Source of the DNA: Euperipatoides rowelli
Taxonomy: Eukaryota; Onychophora; Udeonychophora; Euonychophora; Peripatopsidae
Assembly (NCBI GenBank): GCA_003024985.2
Contig: PXIH01S0040877.1
DNA: 10,936 nucleotides
Direction: 5' to 3' (one strand)
The notes beneath the pieces were generated by a model. The model was not told the DNA's origin and ran no database searches. It worked only from the letters and a program-made list of their open reading frames with translations. Each line of letters opens with the position of its first letter. The stretch's first letter is position 1. A program made the translations under genes and the position numbers. This document shows, one piece after another, positions 1 to 7,090 of this stretch.

Positions 1-356
1 CAAAATATAATTTTTTAAAAATGCTCCGATTAAGTTGAAATTGCAAATTTTGTTTACACTAGAGGTCTAAAATATGTATATAAAAGGTCAAGGTCCTAGG
101 TGGTCACATGGGGGTACTAAGGGGCCCCCAAAAATCTAAATTTTGTAAAATGTTCCGATTAAATTCAAATATGAAATTTGTGTTCCCCTAGAGGTCTAGA
201 ATATGTATATAAAAGTTCAAGGTCCTAGGTGGTCACATCGGGGTGGTAGGGGGGAGGGAAAAATCTAAATTTTTTAAAATGCTCCGATTAAGTTCAAATT
301 TGAAATTTGTGTTACCCTAGAGGTGTAGAATCACATGGGGTGCTAGGGGGGGCCAA
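1..356. repeat. 129-bp satellite-like tandem array, about 2.8 units
   Basis: The landmark tg(c/t)tccgatta recurs at 22, 151 and 280, a constant 129-bp period. Each unit continues with aaatttgtgtt, ccctagaggtctagaata, tgtatataaaag(g/t)tcaagg, tcctaggtggtcacat and a G-rich end. The first unit is cut by the window edge. The third has lost about 30 bases between 'gtagaat' and 'tcacat' and decays after about 356. A similar ggccccccaaaaaa end at 471-487 may be a further remnant. Copies differ at scattered positions, so the array is old enough to have diverged. It does not encode a protein. Confidence 0.85.
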
Positions 357-1009
357 TTGAATTCTATAATTTTAAACAATGAAAATAGACTTGCCCATTT
401 TTTTGTGGGGATGGGGGGGCTAATAACATGGGAGTGTTTACCATAGTTCCAAACATGACACAAAATTCTGGGCCCCCCAAAAAAATTAACGTCAATTTTG
501 ACGTGTTTCGACTAGTTTCTATTTATAAATCAATTTAATTTCAATTTTAAGCTTGAAATAATGTTTGCAATTTTATGTATTGATAGTATATGAAGTCTTT
601 CTCTTTGAAAAGTATTTATTGGTATTAATAATAAACATAAGAAAACAATTGCTTAGTTATCGTATTATATAATTTAGCAATGAAACACTCACCTTTTATA
701 GTTATGCGCAATTGTGAGTTTATTATTAGAAAACAAAAAAAAAAAAAAATTAATCAAAACGCTTGAAGACTATGAGCGTAAAAAAATACACCTTTTTTCT
801 TACCTAAACAAGAAGATATGCTACTGTATACTGTAATTTAGATAAGAAATACCGATTATTATTATTATTATTTAATATTTTAAAACATTAAGAGATTTAT
901 ATTTAACATCTTTGGGGGAAATAACAGTGTTTTCTTAATATTTTGAAACAATACCGTAAGAGATTTGAATTTTAAATCGTTTGGGAAAATGGCAGTTTTT
1001 CGTTTTTAA
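357..1009. other. non-coding stretch with small repeats
   Basis: No coding sequence was seen. The stretch holds a near-palindrome at 489-504 (ACGTCAA-tt-TTGACGT), a poly-A run near 733-749 and an (ATT)n run near 857-873. It also holds a two-copy degenerate tandem repeat with a 68-base period: agagattt at 891 and 959, each followed by a (t)ttggg(gg)aaa and cagt(g)ttttc end. It lies downstream of the visible chitinase exons and could be intron or flank. Confidence 0.5.
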
Positions 1010-1134
1010 AACAGAGGAGGTAGGGGGGAGAAAAGGTTATTAGAGGAAGGGGTTATGAGGTAAGAGTAGAGAGGGGGAGTTAACTTATGCCCTTTGTATT
1101 TCAATTTACAATGAGCTTTAAGGCTAGTCAACAG
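1010..1134 (+). repeat. purine-rich tract, possible plus-strand LINE 3' end
   Basis: From 1010 to about 1082 the plus strand is almost entirely purine (gaggtaggggggagaaaagg and similar), followed by an AT-rich tail. This resembles the purine-rich stretch after the stop codon of the LINE copies at 5510-5630 (plus strand) and 1320-1380 (minus strand). If it is the same kind of 3' end, it lies tail to tail with the minus-strand LINE beginning at 1135. There is no coding similarity to confirm this. Confidence 0.3.
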
Positions 1135-1885
1135 ATTCAATTCAATTCACATTTTATTGTTTAAGAAAATTAAAATTCTTGTACACAATACAGGTAGCAA
1201 AAAATAAAATATATATATACAGGTAGCATATAATAAAACATAAATAAAAAAAGGTGTAAAAACAAACTAACAAAAAAAAACAAACAAGCAAGATCTCATA
1301 TCACTTTCTATAACTAACTGGGATCTGTATATTTTTCTCCCCCTTCCCTTTTTCTCCCTCCCTTCCCCTCCTCACTTCTATCAAAACACTTTTGATAGTC
1401 AAGTCGATCAACTTTAGTCAACACATGAATTCTTATGCATTTTTTGAAGTGCCCTAGTGAGAAATCAAAAGATTTTTTGTTTAATGAATTCCAGATTTTG
1501 ACACCTCTTATAGCTATAGAATTCTTAATTCTGTTCGATTTAGTATGTCTTAACAGGATTCCATAACTGTGTGTGTCTCCAAAATTTCTAGTTTTTAAGC
1601 TAAATATCTTTTCATCTTTTTTCCTATTATTATTCTTCTTTTGTATATAAAAATTAAATCGTTATAAATTCTTCTTTGAATCGGTGTTAAAGTATTTATT
1701 AAATTAAGTCTTTGTTTATAATCTTTATCATGCAGTTTAAATATTTTTTTAGTAAAACTTCTGAAGATCTTTTCGAGATGTTTATTATTATTTTTAAATA
1801 AATGGTTGACTATATTATTTCCATAGACAAGGGATGGCTGTATAAAAATTTCATATAATTGTCTAAATCAATGTTGGTCAATGTA
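1135..1885 (-). mobile_element. 5'-truncated CR1-like non-LTR retrotransposon, reverse transcriptase C-terminus
   Basis: The minus strand encodes the end of a LINE reverse transcriptase in two frames. From about 1880 to about 1650 it reads LYEIFIQPSLVYGNN…HLEKIFRS…LTPIQRRIYNDLIFIYK. This matches the post-catalytic 'Y-x-x-(L/F)-(V/I)-(R/Q)-P-x-L-(E/V)-Y-(A/G)' and '(L/I)-x-x-R-R-x-x-(G/N)-D-L-I-x-x-Y-K' blocks. After a frameshift, about 1650 to 1314 reads …SIAIRGVKIWNSLNKKSFDF…, matching the terminal 'R-x-(V/G)-x-x-W-N-S-L' block. A purine-rich stretch follows, then an AT-rich 3' UTR, AATAAA-like words and a short (TTGAA)n tail at 1135-1150. Frameshifted and lacking its catalytic core, it is a dead copy. 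The clade call (CR1/L2-like) is from the terminal motif and short-repeat tail. Confidence 0.8.
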
Positions 1886-2415
1886 TTTAAATACAATGTA
1901 TTTAAATATTTATTGTAAAAATAAACTGTATTGACTCAATTCAGAGTCATAACTAATAATGATACTGTTCTTAAGAACAACAATACTAAGAGCTGTAGTA
2001 TTTATTTACTCGTTCATTGTAGTGTGTTATTTGCCAATACACTATAGTACTGTATAGCTTTTTTTAGTTTAAATATTTTATTTTGTGTTTAATTCTTGTG
2101 CCAATTAGTATTTTTATTAATAATTTTTGCATTTTAATCTTATGCCAACTTAATTAAGTCTTTAATAACTATATTTCGAATTTATTTGTATTACCGTATT
2201 TTTATTTTCCTTTAAAAAAAAATCTTAAGTCTAAATTATATAAACATTTGATATGGCTGTTATTTTACCTAAAAATAAAAGCAACCAAGCAAAAAATAAA
2301 CAGTCTATTTTTAACCCCTGGCTTGAATATCCCATAAAATAATTGCTTCACATATTTAATTATTAATTTCTGTACCTTAGTACTGCTAGTTTCACTTGAT
2401 CAATTCTCTTAAACA

Positions 2416-2441
2416 TTTTGAGACTGAAATCAGTCTCAAAA
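2416..2441. repeat. near-perfect 26-base palindrome (12-base arms)
   Basis: TTTTGAGACTGA at 2416-2427 and its exact reverse complement TCAGTCTCAAAA at 2430-2441 are separated only by AA. Arms this long and exact are unlikely by chance. It could form a short hairpin or be a dimeric protein-binding site; the sequence does not say which. Confidence 0.7.
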
Positions 2442-2482
2442 ACTTTTTTGATTGGCTGATGAAGTTTATAATTGCTTTTAAA

Positions 2483-2490
2483 TGACGTCA
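2483..2490. promoter_or_regulatory. CRE-like palindrome TGACGTCA
   Basis: This is the full consensus CREB/ATF site. It sits in non-coding sequence with no visible promoter or exon beside it, so a function is only possible, not shown. Confidence 0.2.
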
Positions 2491-2613
2491 AAAAATTATG
2501 TACTGTATGCATAAAATAATGCATCGTAATATAGATTTATCCAATAAGATTAGATTTTCATTATTAAACTTGTAAAAACGCTTTAGCATCAAAGTTTTCT
2601 AAATGACAACTGA

Positions 2614-2847
2614 ATTTTAGTTTGGAAATCATTCTGGCTTGAGGAGATCGACACTAAACATCGCAAAATGACAGTAGGCCTATTTATTTTTAAGTCATCG
2701 GCTTGGAAACATTTTCCTGAAGCTGTCTTAAACATCAATTTCAAAATTGCCAACTGTGTGCTGACGAAGCAATGTACTGATGAATTATACTACATTCTAC
2801 CTGATGTCACACTAAGCGTTAGTGATTCCAGATCTTTTAAGCGATAA
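2614..2847 (+). other. unassigned short open frame (77 codons, ATG at 2668)
   Basis: The plus strand is open for 77 codons between a TGA at 2611 and a TAA at 2845-2847. The first ATG (2668) would give 59 residues starting MTVGLFIFKSSAWKHFPEAV and ending SDSRSFKR. The composition is less AT-rich than its surroundings and the residue mix (3 Cys, mixed charge) looks protein-like. A possible acceptor (gaattttag) lies just 5' of the open stretch. I do not recognise the peptide. It is opposite in strand to the chitinase gene. It may be a decayed transposon piece, an exon of an unrelated gene, or chance. Confidence 0.2.
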
Positions 2848-3228
2848 AACCTGGCCGATACAAAGATACCTTTAGAACACTTTACTGGACATCTTGACAT
2901 TTTCTCACGAGATAAAAGTGCTACTAAATGTAATACCGTACTTAAATTGACTTACAAATATACTTACTAACAGAACTAATATTATGTTAAATCTACATAC
3001 TGTACATCATCTAAACAACAATACAAGGTTTATGAATAAAATACACTTAAAAATATTAGAAAAGTTTAACTGTACATTAATTCAGCTGAAGCTGCCCACC
3101 TTATCATTTTTAACAAACCTAAGACCACAAGTTTGTCATTTCGAGCAGTTCCAAGGCCAAGCTCTAGTCTCAAGATGTTATATCTCTAAATTAAGAAATA
3201 ATCAAATACTACATTTAGAGAGTTTTAC

Positions 3229-3351
3229 CTTTATACGGACACTGTTTTCATCATCATAGCCAAGCCAAAAGTTACCCGATGTTGCATAAGGTACTTGGTG
3301 TTCTGGGTGTACTTTGATCTTCCAGCGACTTCCTAGTAGTTTGTCACAAAT
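3229..3351 (-). CDS. GH18 chitinase-like gene, last exon visible in window
   Basis: This 123-nt exon encodes 41 residues in phase 0 at both ends, starting ICDKLLGSRWKIKVHPEHQV and ending DDENSVRIK. The acceptor is tttaatttcag (AG at 3352-3353) and the donor is GTAAAACTC (GT at 3227-3228). It completes the E-I-C-(D)-x-L segment begun by the previous exon. It also holds the P-Y-A-x-x-G-x-x-W-x-G-Y-D-D-x-x-S-x-x-x-K block typical of the chitinase insertion and late barrel region in family 18. The following exon should carry the GG-x-M-x-W-(A/S)-x-D-x-D-D-F motif, but I find no such coding stretch on the minus strand between 1 and 3228. It must be beyond the left edge, giving an intron of more than 3.2 kb, unless the gene is broken. 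With the other three exons this gives 186 continuous residues. Confidence 0.94.
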
Positions 3352-3687
3352 CTGAAATTAAAAAATACAAAATTAATAGCTTTTCTTCTAAGTTTGATTG
3401 AATCTAGTGGCTCAATAATCCTGCATTTTATAAATGAAAACACAATGTATTATGACAAGGAAATTTTATTTATATAGGACTATTTAATTTTTGAAGCTTT
3501 CCGATTGTTTCATAAACATCTACTGTATGTATTCATAACATCTGTCTGTGGGTATATACTGTAACTATGCAAAAATAATTAATCTAAGATATTTTAGTCG
3601 AGACAGTGAAGAACATAATTAAAATACGTCTAAGGGTGTCACAAATTTTAATACAGTATTATATTAGAATTAACTACAGACACAGAC
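3352..3687. other. intron sequence, nothing recognised
   Basis: AT-rich sequence directly upstream (in gene sense) of the exon at 3229-3351. It contains the acceptor and three TACTGTA/TACAGTA words but no coding or repeat element that I can name. Confidence 0.5.
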
Positions 3688-3980
3688 ATGGCCGTCCACA
3701 GAAAAAATGTAAGAGGGAAGGGGGGGGGGGGGCAAAAAAAATAATTTATAAGCTTTTTTTTTTTAGTTGTATGGACGTTTTGATACCTCACACTTGTAAT
3801 ATTATTAAAGAATGCCGGTTTTATATTAAATATCTACATTTTTCTTTTAATTTTTCAAGGGGGGGTGTGTGTGTGTGACTCGATACTTCCCTATTGCCAC
3901 TTTATATTAAATACCTACATTTTTGGTTAGTGTAATTTTTCCAGGGGGGACAAATGCCCCCTTTCCCCCCCCCCCTGGAC
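3688..3980. mobile_element. poly-G / poly-C bounded repeat element with internal duplication
   Basis: The left end has ggccgtccacag and then a run of 13 G (3720-3732). The right end has ggggggacaaatgccccc and then 11 C and tggac (3965-3979). GTCCA near the left end and TGGAC at the right end form short inverted ends, so a small non-autonomous DNA transposon is plausible. Inside, a unit containing ttatattaaata(t/c)ctacattttt and ending in caagggggg or ccagggggg occurs at 3821 and 3902, an 81-base period. A short (GT)n run follows the first copy at 3866-3877. No transposase is encoded. The element type is a guess. Confidence 0.4.
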
Positions 3981-4290
3981 AAAGGTAGGAAAGACAAAAA
4001 TTGAAGATATTAAAAATGTAGAGAAGTATACAATATGCTCTATTATATACGAGTATGAACATTTTTTATTTAAACTTACAGGTAGGTATAAAGGGTAGTG
4101 AGTCTAAATCAAACATACTGTATATAATGTTTAGTACTAAAAAAAAAATTAGTCATTTAAAAAGGAAGAAAAAAGTATTTATTTATTTATTTTTTCAATT
4201 TTTGATTTTGAAATTTTTTTTCTTTCTAAATTATATCATAAATAATGGGTGGATTAAGAACAGTTTGTAATAAATAATTTAGGAATAAAA
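3981..4290. other. intron sequence, low complexity
   Basis: AT-rich, with an A/T-rich (ATTT)n run at about 4175-4192. Read on the minus strand that run gives overlapping AATAAA words, about 100 bases after the stop of the cryptic exon at 4291-4422. No coding sequence was seen. Confidence 0.45.
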
Positions 4291-4422
4291 TTACTGGGTG
4301 TCCATGAAGTCTATAACAAATGTGGCCACAGCAGCAATAATAATGGTCAGACTCGCCATTTCTTGATTTGGAAATTGAATAAAAATTGCTTCGCCTTTTC
4401 TGGCTACAAAGTCAACTTCTTT
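4291..4422 (-). other. possible cryptic or alternative exon within the chitinase intron
   Basis: On the minus strand an acceptor-like sequence, ggctttctttacag (AG at 4423-4424), opens directly into a 43-codon frame ending at TAA (4291-4293). The frame begins KEVDFVARKGEAIFIQFPNQ. Inside it, an ATG at 4359 in a good initiation context (AAGAAATGGCG) starts a 22-residue peptide with a hydrophobic core (SLTIIIAAVATFVIDFM) that looks like a signal peptide or membrane anchor. A possible donor GTAATT overlaps the stop (CCCA|GTAATT). Joined to the phase-0 donor of the exon at 5858-6043, it would give a truncated chitinase ending in a hydrophobic tail. As a first exon it would start an unknown secreted protein. 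I do not recognise the peptide, and chance remains possible. Confidence 0.3.
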
Positions 4423-5369
4423 CTGTAAAGAAAGCCATAAAAGACGATTGAAAGACAAAATGAAGTTTAAAAGGAATTAGGCCTTTGTTGTCCAAGTCCA
4501 CATACTGAGATAACTATCTCAACAATAATATTACAAATGCTTAGTACAATATGAAAGTAAGTCGTTGACATGTTGAGATAAAATAAAAAGGATAATCCTA
4601 AAATCAGTGGCATTATTCTTAGAATGTCCTATTTCAGCATATGTGCAATAAATTTATATCTAAATGCCATCACATATGCTAAAATAGAATTAGCATAACT
4701 AATCAAGCAAGAATTCGACTATGTGAAGCCCATCAATCACCATTTACATTAAGCAATTGATCAAGCTGTTAATCACAAGTAAACATTAGTTGATAACCTG
4801 CTAGTTTGAGACTCCACGGGTAAATCAATGCAAATAAAATCATCACGAGTCTTTCCTTCATTAGGATGTCATTAAAAAAAACATTACAGGTAGCAACAGT
4901 TTGTGACAAAATGTAGGTGAACTCAAAGTTTGTAATAAATACACTAGGTGGCGCTACAAACGCCGAATCCAAAATATGGACAAATGCAGCTTTTGTTTAC
5001 ACCTCAAGTTACAACCTTGGTTGACTTGCCAACAGGAGGGCATTAATTGATTTAAATTAAAGTATAGAGAAGCTCTTGCAGAAATGTTTGGGGATCAAAG
5101 TGTTAAATGGTTAATTTTTAAAGTCTCGCATATTTTTTTTTAAAATTGAATACACATTAAGTTATTTAAATAACCGTTTTAAAAATTAAATAATATATTT
5201 GGATAGTGGACAGTAAAAATTGAAAACCCTCAAACCAAGTTTAAAATATATAAAAAACAATATGGTTTTCTTTAATAAAGAAATAGTAAAAAAAAAAAAA
5301 AAAAATAGATATTTCGTCAAAAATAACATGTCCACAGAGTAGATCACATACAGGTAAGTATAATGTTAA
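4423..5369. other. intron sequence containing a CTCF-like motif, otherwise no gene
   Basis: No coding sequence was seen on either strand. A single GC-richer patch at 4940-5040 contains the CTCF-like motif. A poly-A run of about 18 lies near 5288-5305. The rest is AT-rich without recognisable repeats. Confidence 0.5.
4941..4956 (+). promoter_or_regulatory. CTCF-like binding motif
   Basis: ACACTAGGTGGCGCTA agrees with the vertebrate CTCF core CCA(C/G)(C/T)AG(A/G)(G/T)GGC(A/G)(C/G) plus TA at every position except the first. It also contains AGGTGGCGC, the core reported for Drosophila CTCF. It lies within an intron, about 520 bases upstream (minus sense) of the cryptic exon. Motif match alone does not show binding. 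Confidence 0.4.
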
Positions 5370-5756
5370 AATGGTATTTAGCAAAAATTATATTCAGAAG
5401 AAATGTCAATACTTGGAATAAACTTCCAAAAAAAAAGCCTTCAAAGATAGATTTAAGGTATTCAAAGACACTGTTGATATATATCTGAAACAATGTGATC
5501 AGGTAGTATGCAATGTGAGAGAGGTGGAATAGGAATGATGTGAAACTTGGAGGTTTATGAGGAAAGGGAGAAGGGCAGGATTAAAGGGTGAGTTAATGAG
5601 GAATAGAGGGGATGAGAGAATTGATTTCAGTATTTCTTTTGTTATTGTGTTTTATTGATGTATAGCATAATTGTAAATATTAACCAGAAATATGGTGACT
5701 TCAACTGTATAGGTATTTATATCTAAATCTTTCAATTATTAAATAAATAAATTAAA
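5370..5756 (+). mobile_element. CR1-like LINE 3' end, plus strand
   Basis: The plus strand reads LAKIIFRRNVNTWNKLPKKK from about 5379 and then, in a second frame, RFKVFKDTVDIYLKQCDQ. These match the terminal 'F-F-x-x-R-V-V-N-x-W-N-K-L-P' and 'F-K-x-x-L-D-x-(Y/F)-(W/L)' blocks of CR1/L2-type reverse transcriptase ORFs. The frame break is at an A-run between them. A purine-rich stretch (about 5510-5630) follows the stop codon, then a 3' UTR ending in an AAATAAATAAATTAAA tail (5741-5756). Everything upstream is missing, so this is a severely 5'-truncated dead copy, antisense to the chitinase gene in its intron. Confidence 0.7.
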
Positions 5757-5857
5757 CAACAAATTAATATTGTCAATGTTTTCATTAAAAAATTAAATTT
5801 AATGAGGTGAACTATTCATCATTTTTAATTATTGAGCTAATAAAGTTTTCGTCATAC

Positions 5858-6043
5858 CTCAAAATATGCCAGAATTCCTGCCTCTCCTGTGTATGGCCCT
5901 GCTGCTCCAGCTCCACTTGCAGCAGAACCAAAGTCTGTAACTGCAGGATCAGATAAGGTAAATGTTCGACCATACAATGGAATTCCTACAGTAAGTTTGG
6001 ATGGAGGACAACCATGTGATAACCAATATTGAACTGACCAATC
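5858..6043 (-). CDS. GH18 chitinase-like gene, internal exon with YGR motif
   Basis: This 186-nt exon encodes exactly 62 residues in phase 0 at both ends, starting DWSVQYWLSHGCPPSKLTVG and ending TGEAGILAYFE. The acceptor is tttttgtag (AG at 6044-6045) and the donor is GTATGACG (GT at 5856-5857). The exon carries family 18 hallmarks in order: (N)-V-D-x-x-V-x-Y-W, G-x-P-P-x-K-L, then G-(I/V/F)-P-x-Y-G-R-T-F, whose Tyr and Arg face the substrate in the family. It continues with the Gly/Ala-rich loop (SGAGAAGPYT) and the start of the GI-x-A-Y-(Y/F)-E-I-C segment. Spacing and order agree with vertebrate acidic chitinase and chitotriosidase without gaps of note. No frameshift or stop is present. 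The 2506-bp downstream intron contains the cryptic exon at 4291-4422 and a plus-strand LINE end. Confidence 0.96.
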
Positions 6044-6313
6044 CTACAAAAATATGTCAGAGATAGATTTAATGATCGAAGTGTTGAGCTATTAAATTGG
6101 ATGCATAGTCCAAAGTTGTAGAAAACACAAAATTTCAAAAAAATTTATGTAGGTACTCAACAATCCAACTCTAACCCCTAACTGTTGCATTCATTTATTT
6201 GCTTAATACCTATTTTATTAACCTTTATTTTCATATTTTGTTTTATCGTTTTACCTTAACGTTTTTATGTGAAAATAATAAAATTATGCAGCATTTTACT
6301 CCATTACCTGTAG
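6044..6313. other. intron sequence, nothing recognised
   Basis: AT-rich sequence between the acceptor of the exon at 5858-6043 and the 3' tail of the LINE at 6314-7090. It includes ctctaacccctaactg near 6168, a fragment that only loosely recalls telomeric repeats. Confidence 0.45.
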
Positions 6314-7090
6314 ATTTATTTATTATTTATCCAAAAAAAATTACATTTTGGGGTATGGTTAAGACCTTATTACAAAATATAATGACAAAACATCATACAA
6401 AATTATAAAAATAAGAAAACACACTAACAAAAATTAATCAAATAATTGTAAAGAATTTACAAGTCTCCATGTATTAGATTTAAAACTATTTATCCCAAGA
6501 ATCTAAAACAATTCACTAGCCAATGAATTCCAATATTTAACCCCCCTATCTACTATATAAAAATGAAAATTTGTCCTTCTGTGATTCTGCCTTTCTATAC
6601 AAATCCAAAGTTTACAAGCTAAGATCGTGAAATTTTAGAGACGGGTGTATTAAAACACTGCCGAGGCAACTAAAAAAACTTGAAATTGAAAATAATTACT
6701 GTTAATTTTTAATTAATTAAAAACAATTAATAAAAGACTATTTGACTAGGGCGCCTCTGGTGATAAAATTATGCAACTTTTACATAGGAAATTTGAAATC
6801 GAAATTAACCCTTAAAATAATGCCGGTACCCTTAAAATGCCGGGCAACGCCGGGTACTTCAGCTAGTTAGTAATAAAACAACAACATCTCAATTTTGTTA
6901 TATTAAACATAATTCTCACTATGAATTTATGGCTTCTGGTATTGGTTCTAGAATTCAAAACAAATATTTTTTTATTATTTTTTAATATTGTTTTCTTATA
7001 TACAGTAATTGATCTACACATAAAAATAAGATCCAAATCAACCATTTTTTGAAAAGTAGTGAAAGCAGTAAAATTATATAGAATTTAAAA
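6314..7090 (-). mobile_element. CR1-like LINE 3' end split by a Helitron
   Basis: The minus strand reads MVDLDLIFMCRSITVYKK from 7045 and VLNSRTNTRSHKFIVRIM further on, matching the '(N)-G-x-x-D-(L/V)-(D/N)' and 'T-R-x-H-x-x-K' blocks near the end of CR1-type reverse transcriptases. The frame runs to 6867, where the Helitron begins. On the other side (6548 downward) it resumes as RGVKYWNSLASELF, the terminal 'R-x-V-x-x-W-N-S-L' block, followed by SINSFK-like residues and stops. Removing the Helitron joins …FITN-RGVKYWNSL… in one frame. The 3' UTR ends in an AATAAATAAATC tail at 6314-6330. An in-frame TAG after SELF and decay upstream of about 7090 mark it as dead. Confidence 0.75.
6549..6866 (+). 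mobile_element. non-autonomous Helitron, 318 bp, complete
   Basis: The element begins TCTACTATATAAAAATG and ends CTTCAGCTAG, matching the Helitron rule of a 5' TC and a 3' CTRR. The flanking bases are A (6548) and T (6867), the expected AT target without duplication. A short GC-rich hairpin lies 9-10 bases before the end: CCGG (6840-6843), loop GCAACG, CCGG (6850-6853). A longer pairing of GTACCC (6826-6831) with GGGTAC (6852-6857) overlaps it. The gccgggcaacgccgggtac end is of a type common in invertebrate Helitrons. There is no Rep/helicase coding sequence, so mobility would depend on another copy. Its borders are confirmed by the LINE frame it interrupts. Confidence 0.85.

Larger units (their letters stand above)
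1886..2613. other. non-coding stretch with several palindromes
   Basis: No gene was seen on either strand; the next chitinase exon is not here. The stretch holds TGACTC-6-GAGTCA at 1932-1949, a perfect 14-base palindrome TGTTCTTAAGAACA at 1966-1979 and an imperfect hairpin at 1991-2059. It also holds a 26-base inverted repeat at 2416-2441, a TGACGTCA word at 2483-2490 and ATGCAT-6-ATGCAT near 2507-2524. Confidence 0.5.

Noticed and set aside
1-356. CRISPR-like array
   Set aside because: The repeated unit is the whole 129 bases with no unique spacers, and the context is animal DNA.
2984-3259. Plus-strand open frame of 91 codons
   Set aside because: It overlaps the end of the chitinase exon at 3229-3351 on the opposite strand and has no recognisable domains, so it is a chance antisense frame.
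3606-3878. Plus-strand open frame of 90 codons
   Set aside because: It begins at GTG and runs through the poly-G and GT repeats (glycine and basic runs); it is low-complexity read-through of a repeat element.
4055-4270. Plus-strand open frame of 71 codons
   Set aside because: It is rich in Lys, Phe and Ile from A/T runs, with no domain and no splice context.
4769-4972. Minus-strand open frame of 67 codons
   Set aside because: It opens only with TTG, overlaps the CTCF-like patch, and matches no family I know. There is no supporting splice site in the right phase.
6199-6408. Plus-strand open frame of 69 codons
   Set aside because: It lies across the 3' UTR and tail of the minus-strand LINE at 6314-7090; its hydrophobic residues reflect T-rich sequence.
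6863-7045. Minus-strand 60-codon frame as an independent gene
   Set aside because: It is the LINE reverse transcriptase C-terminal part truncated by the Helitron, whose terminal CTAG supplies the stop; it is annotated as part of the LINE.
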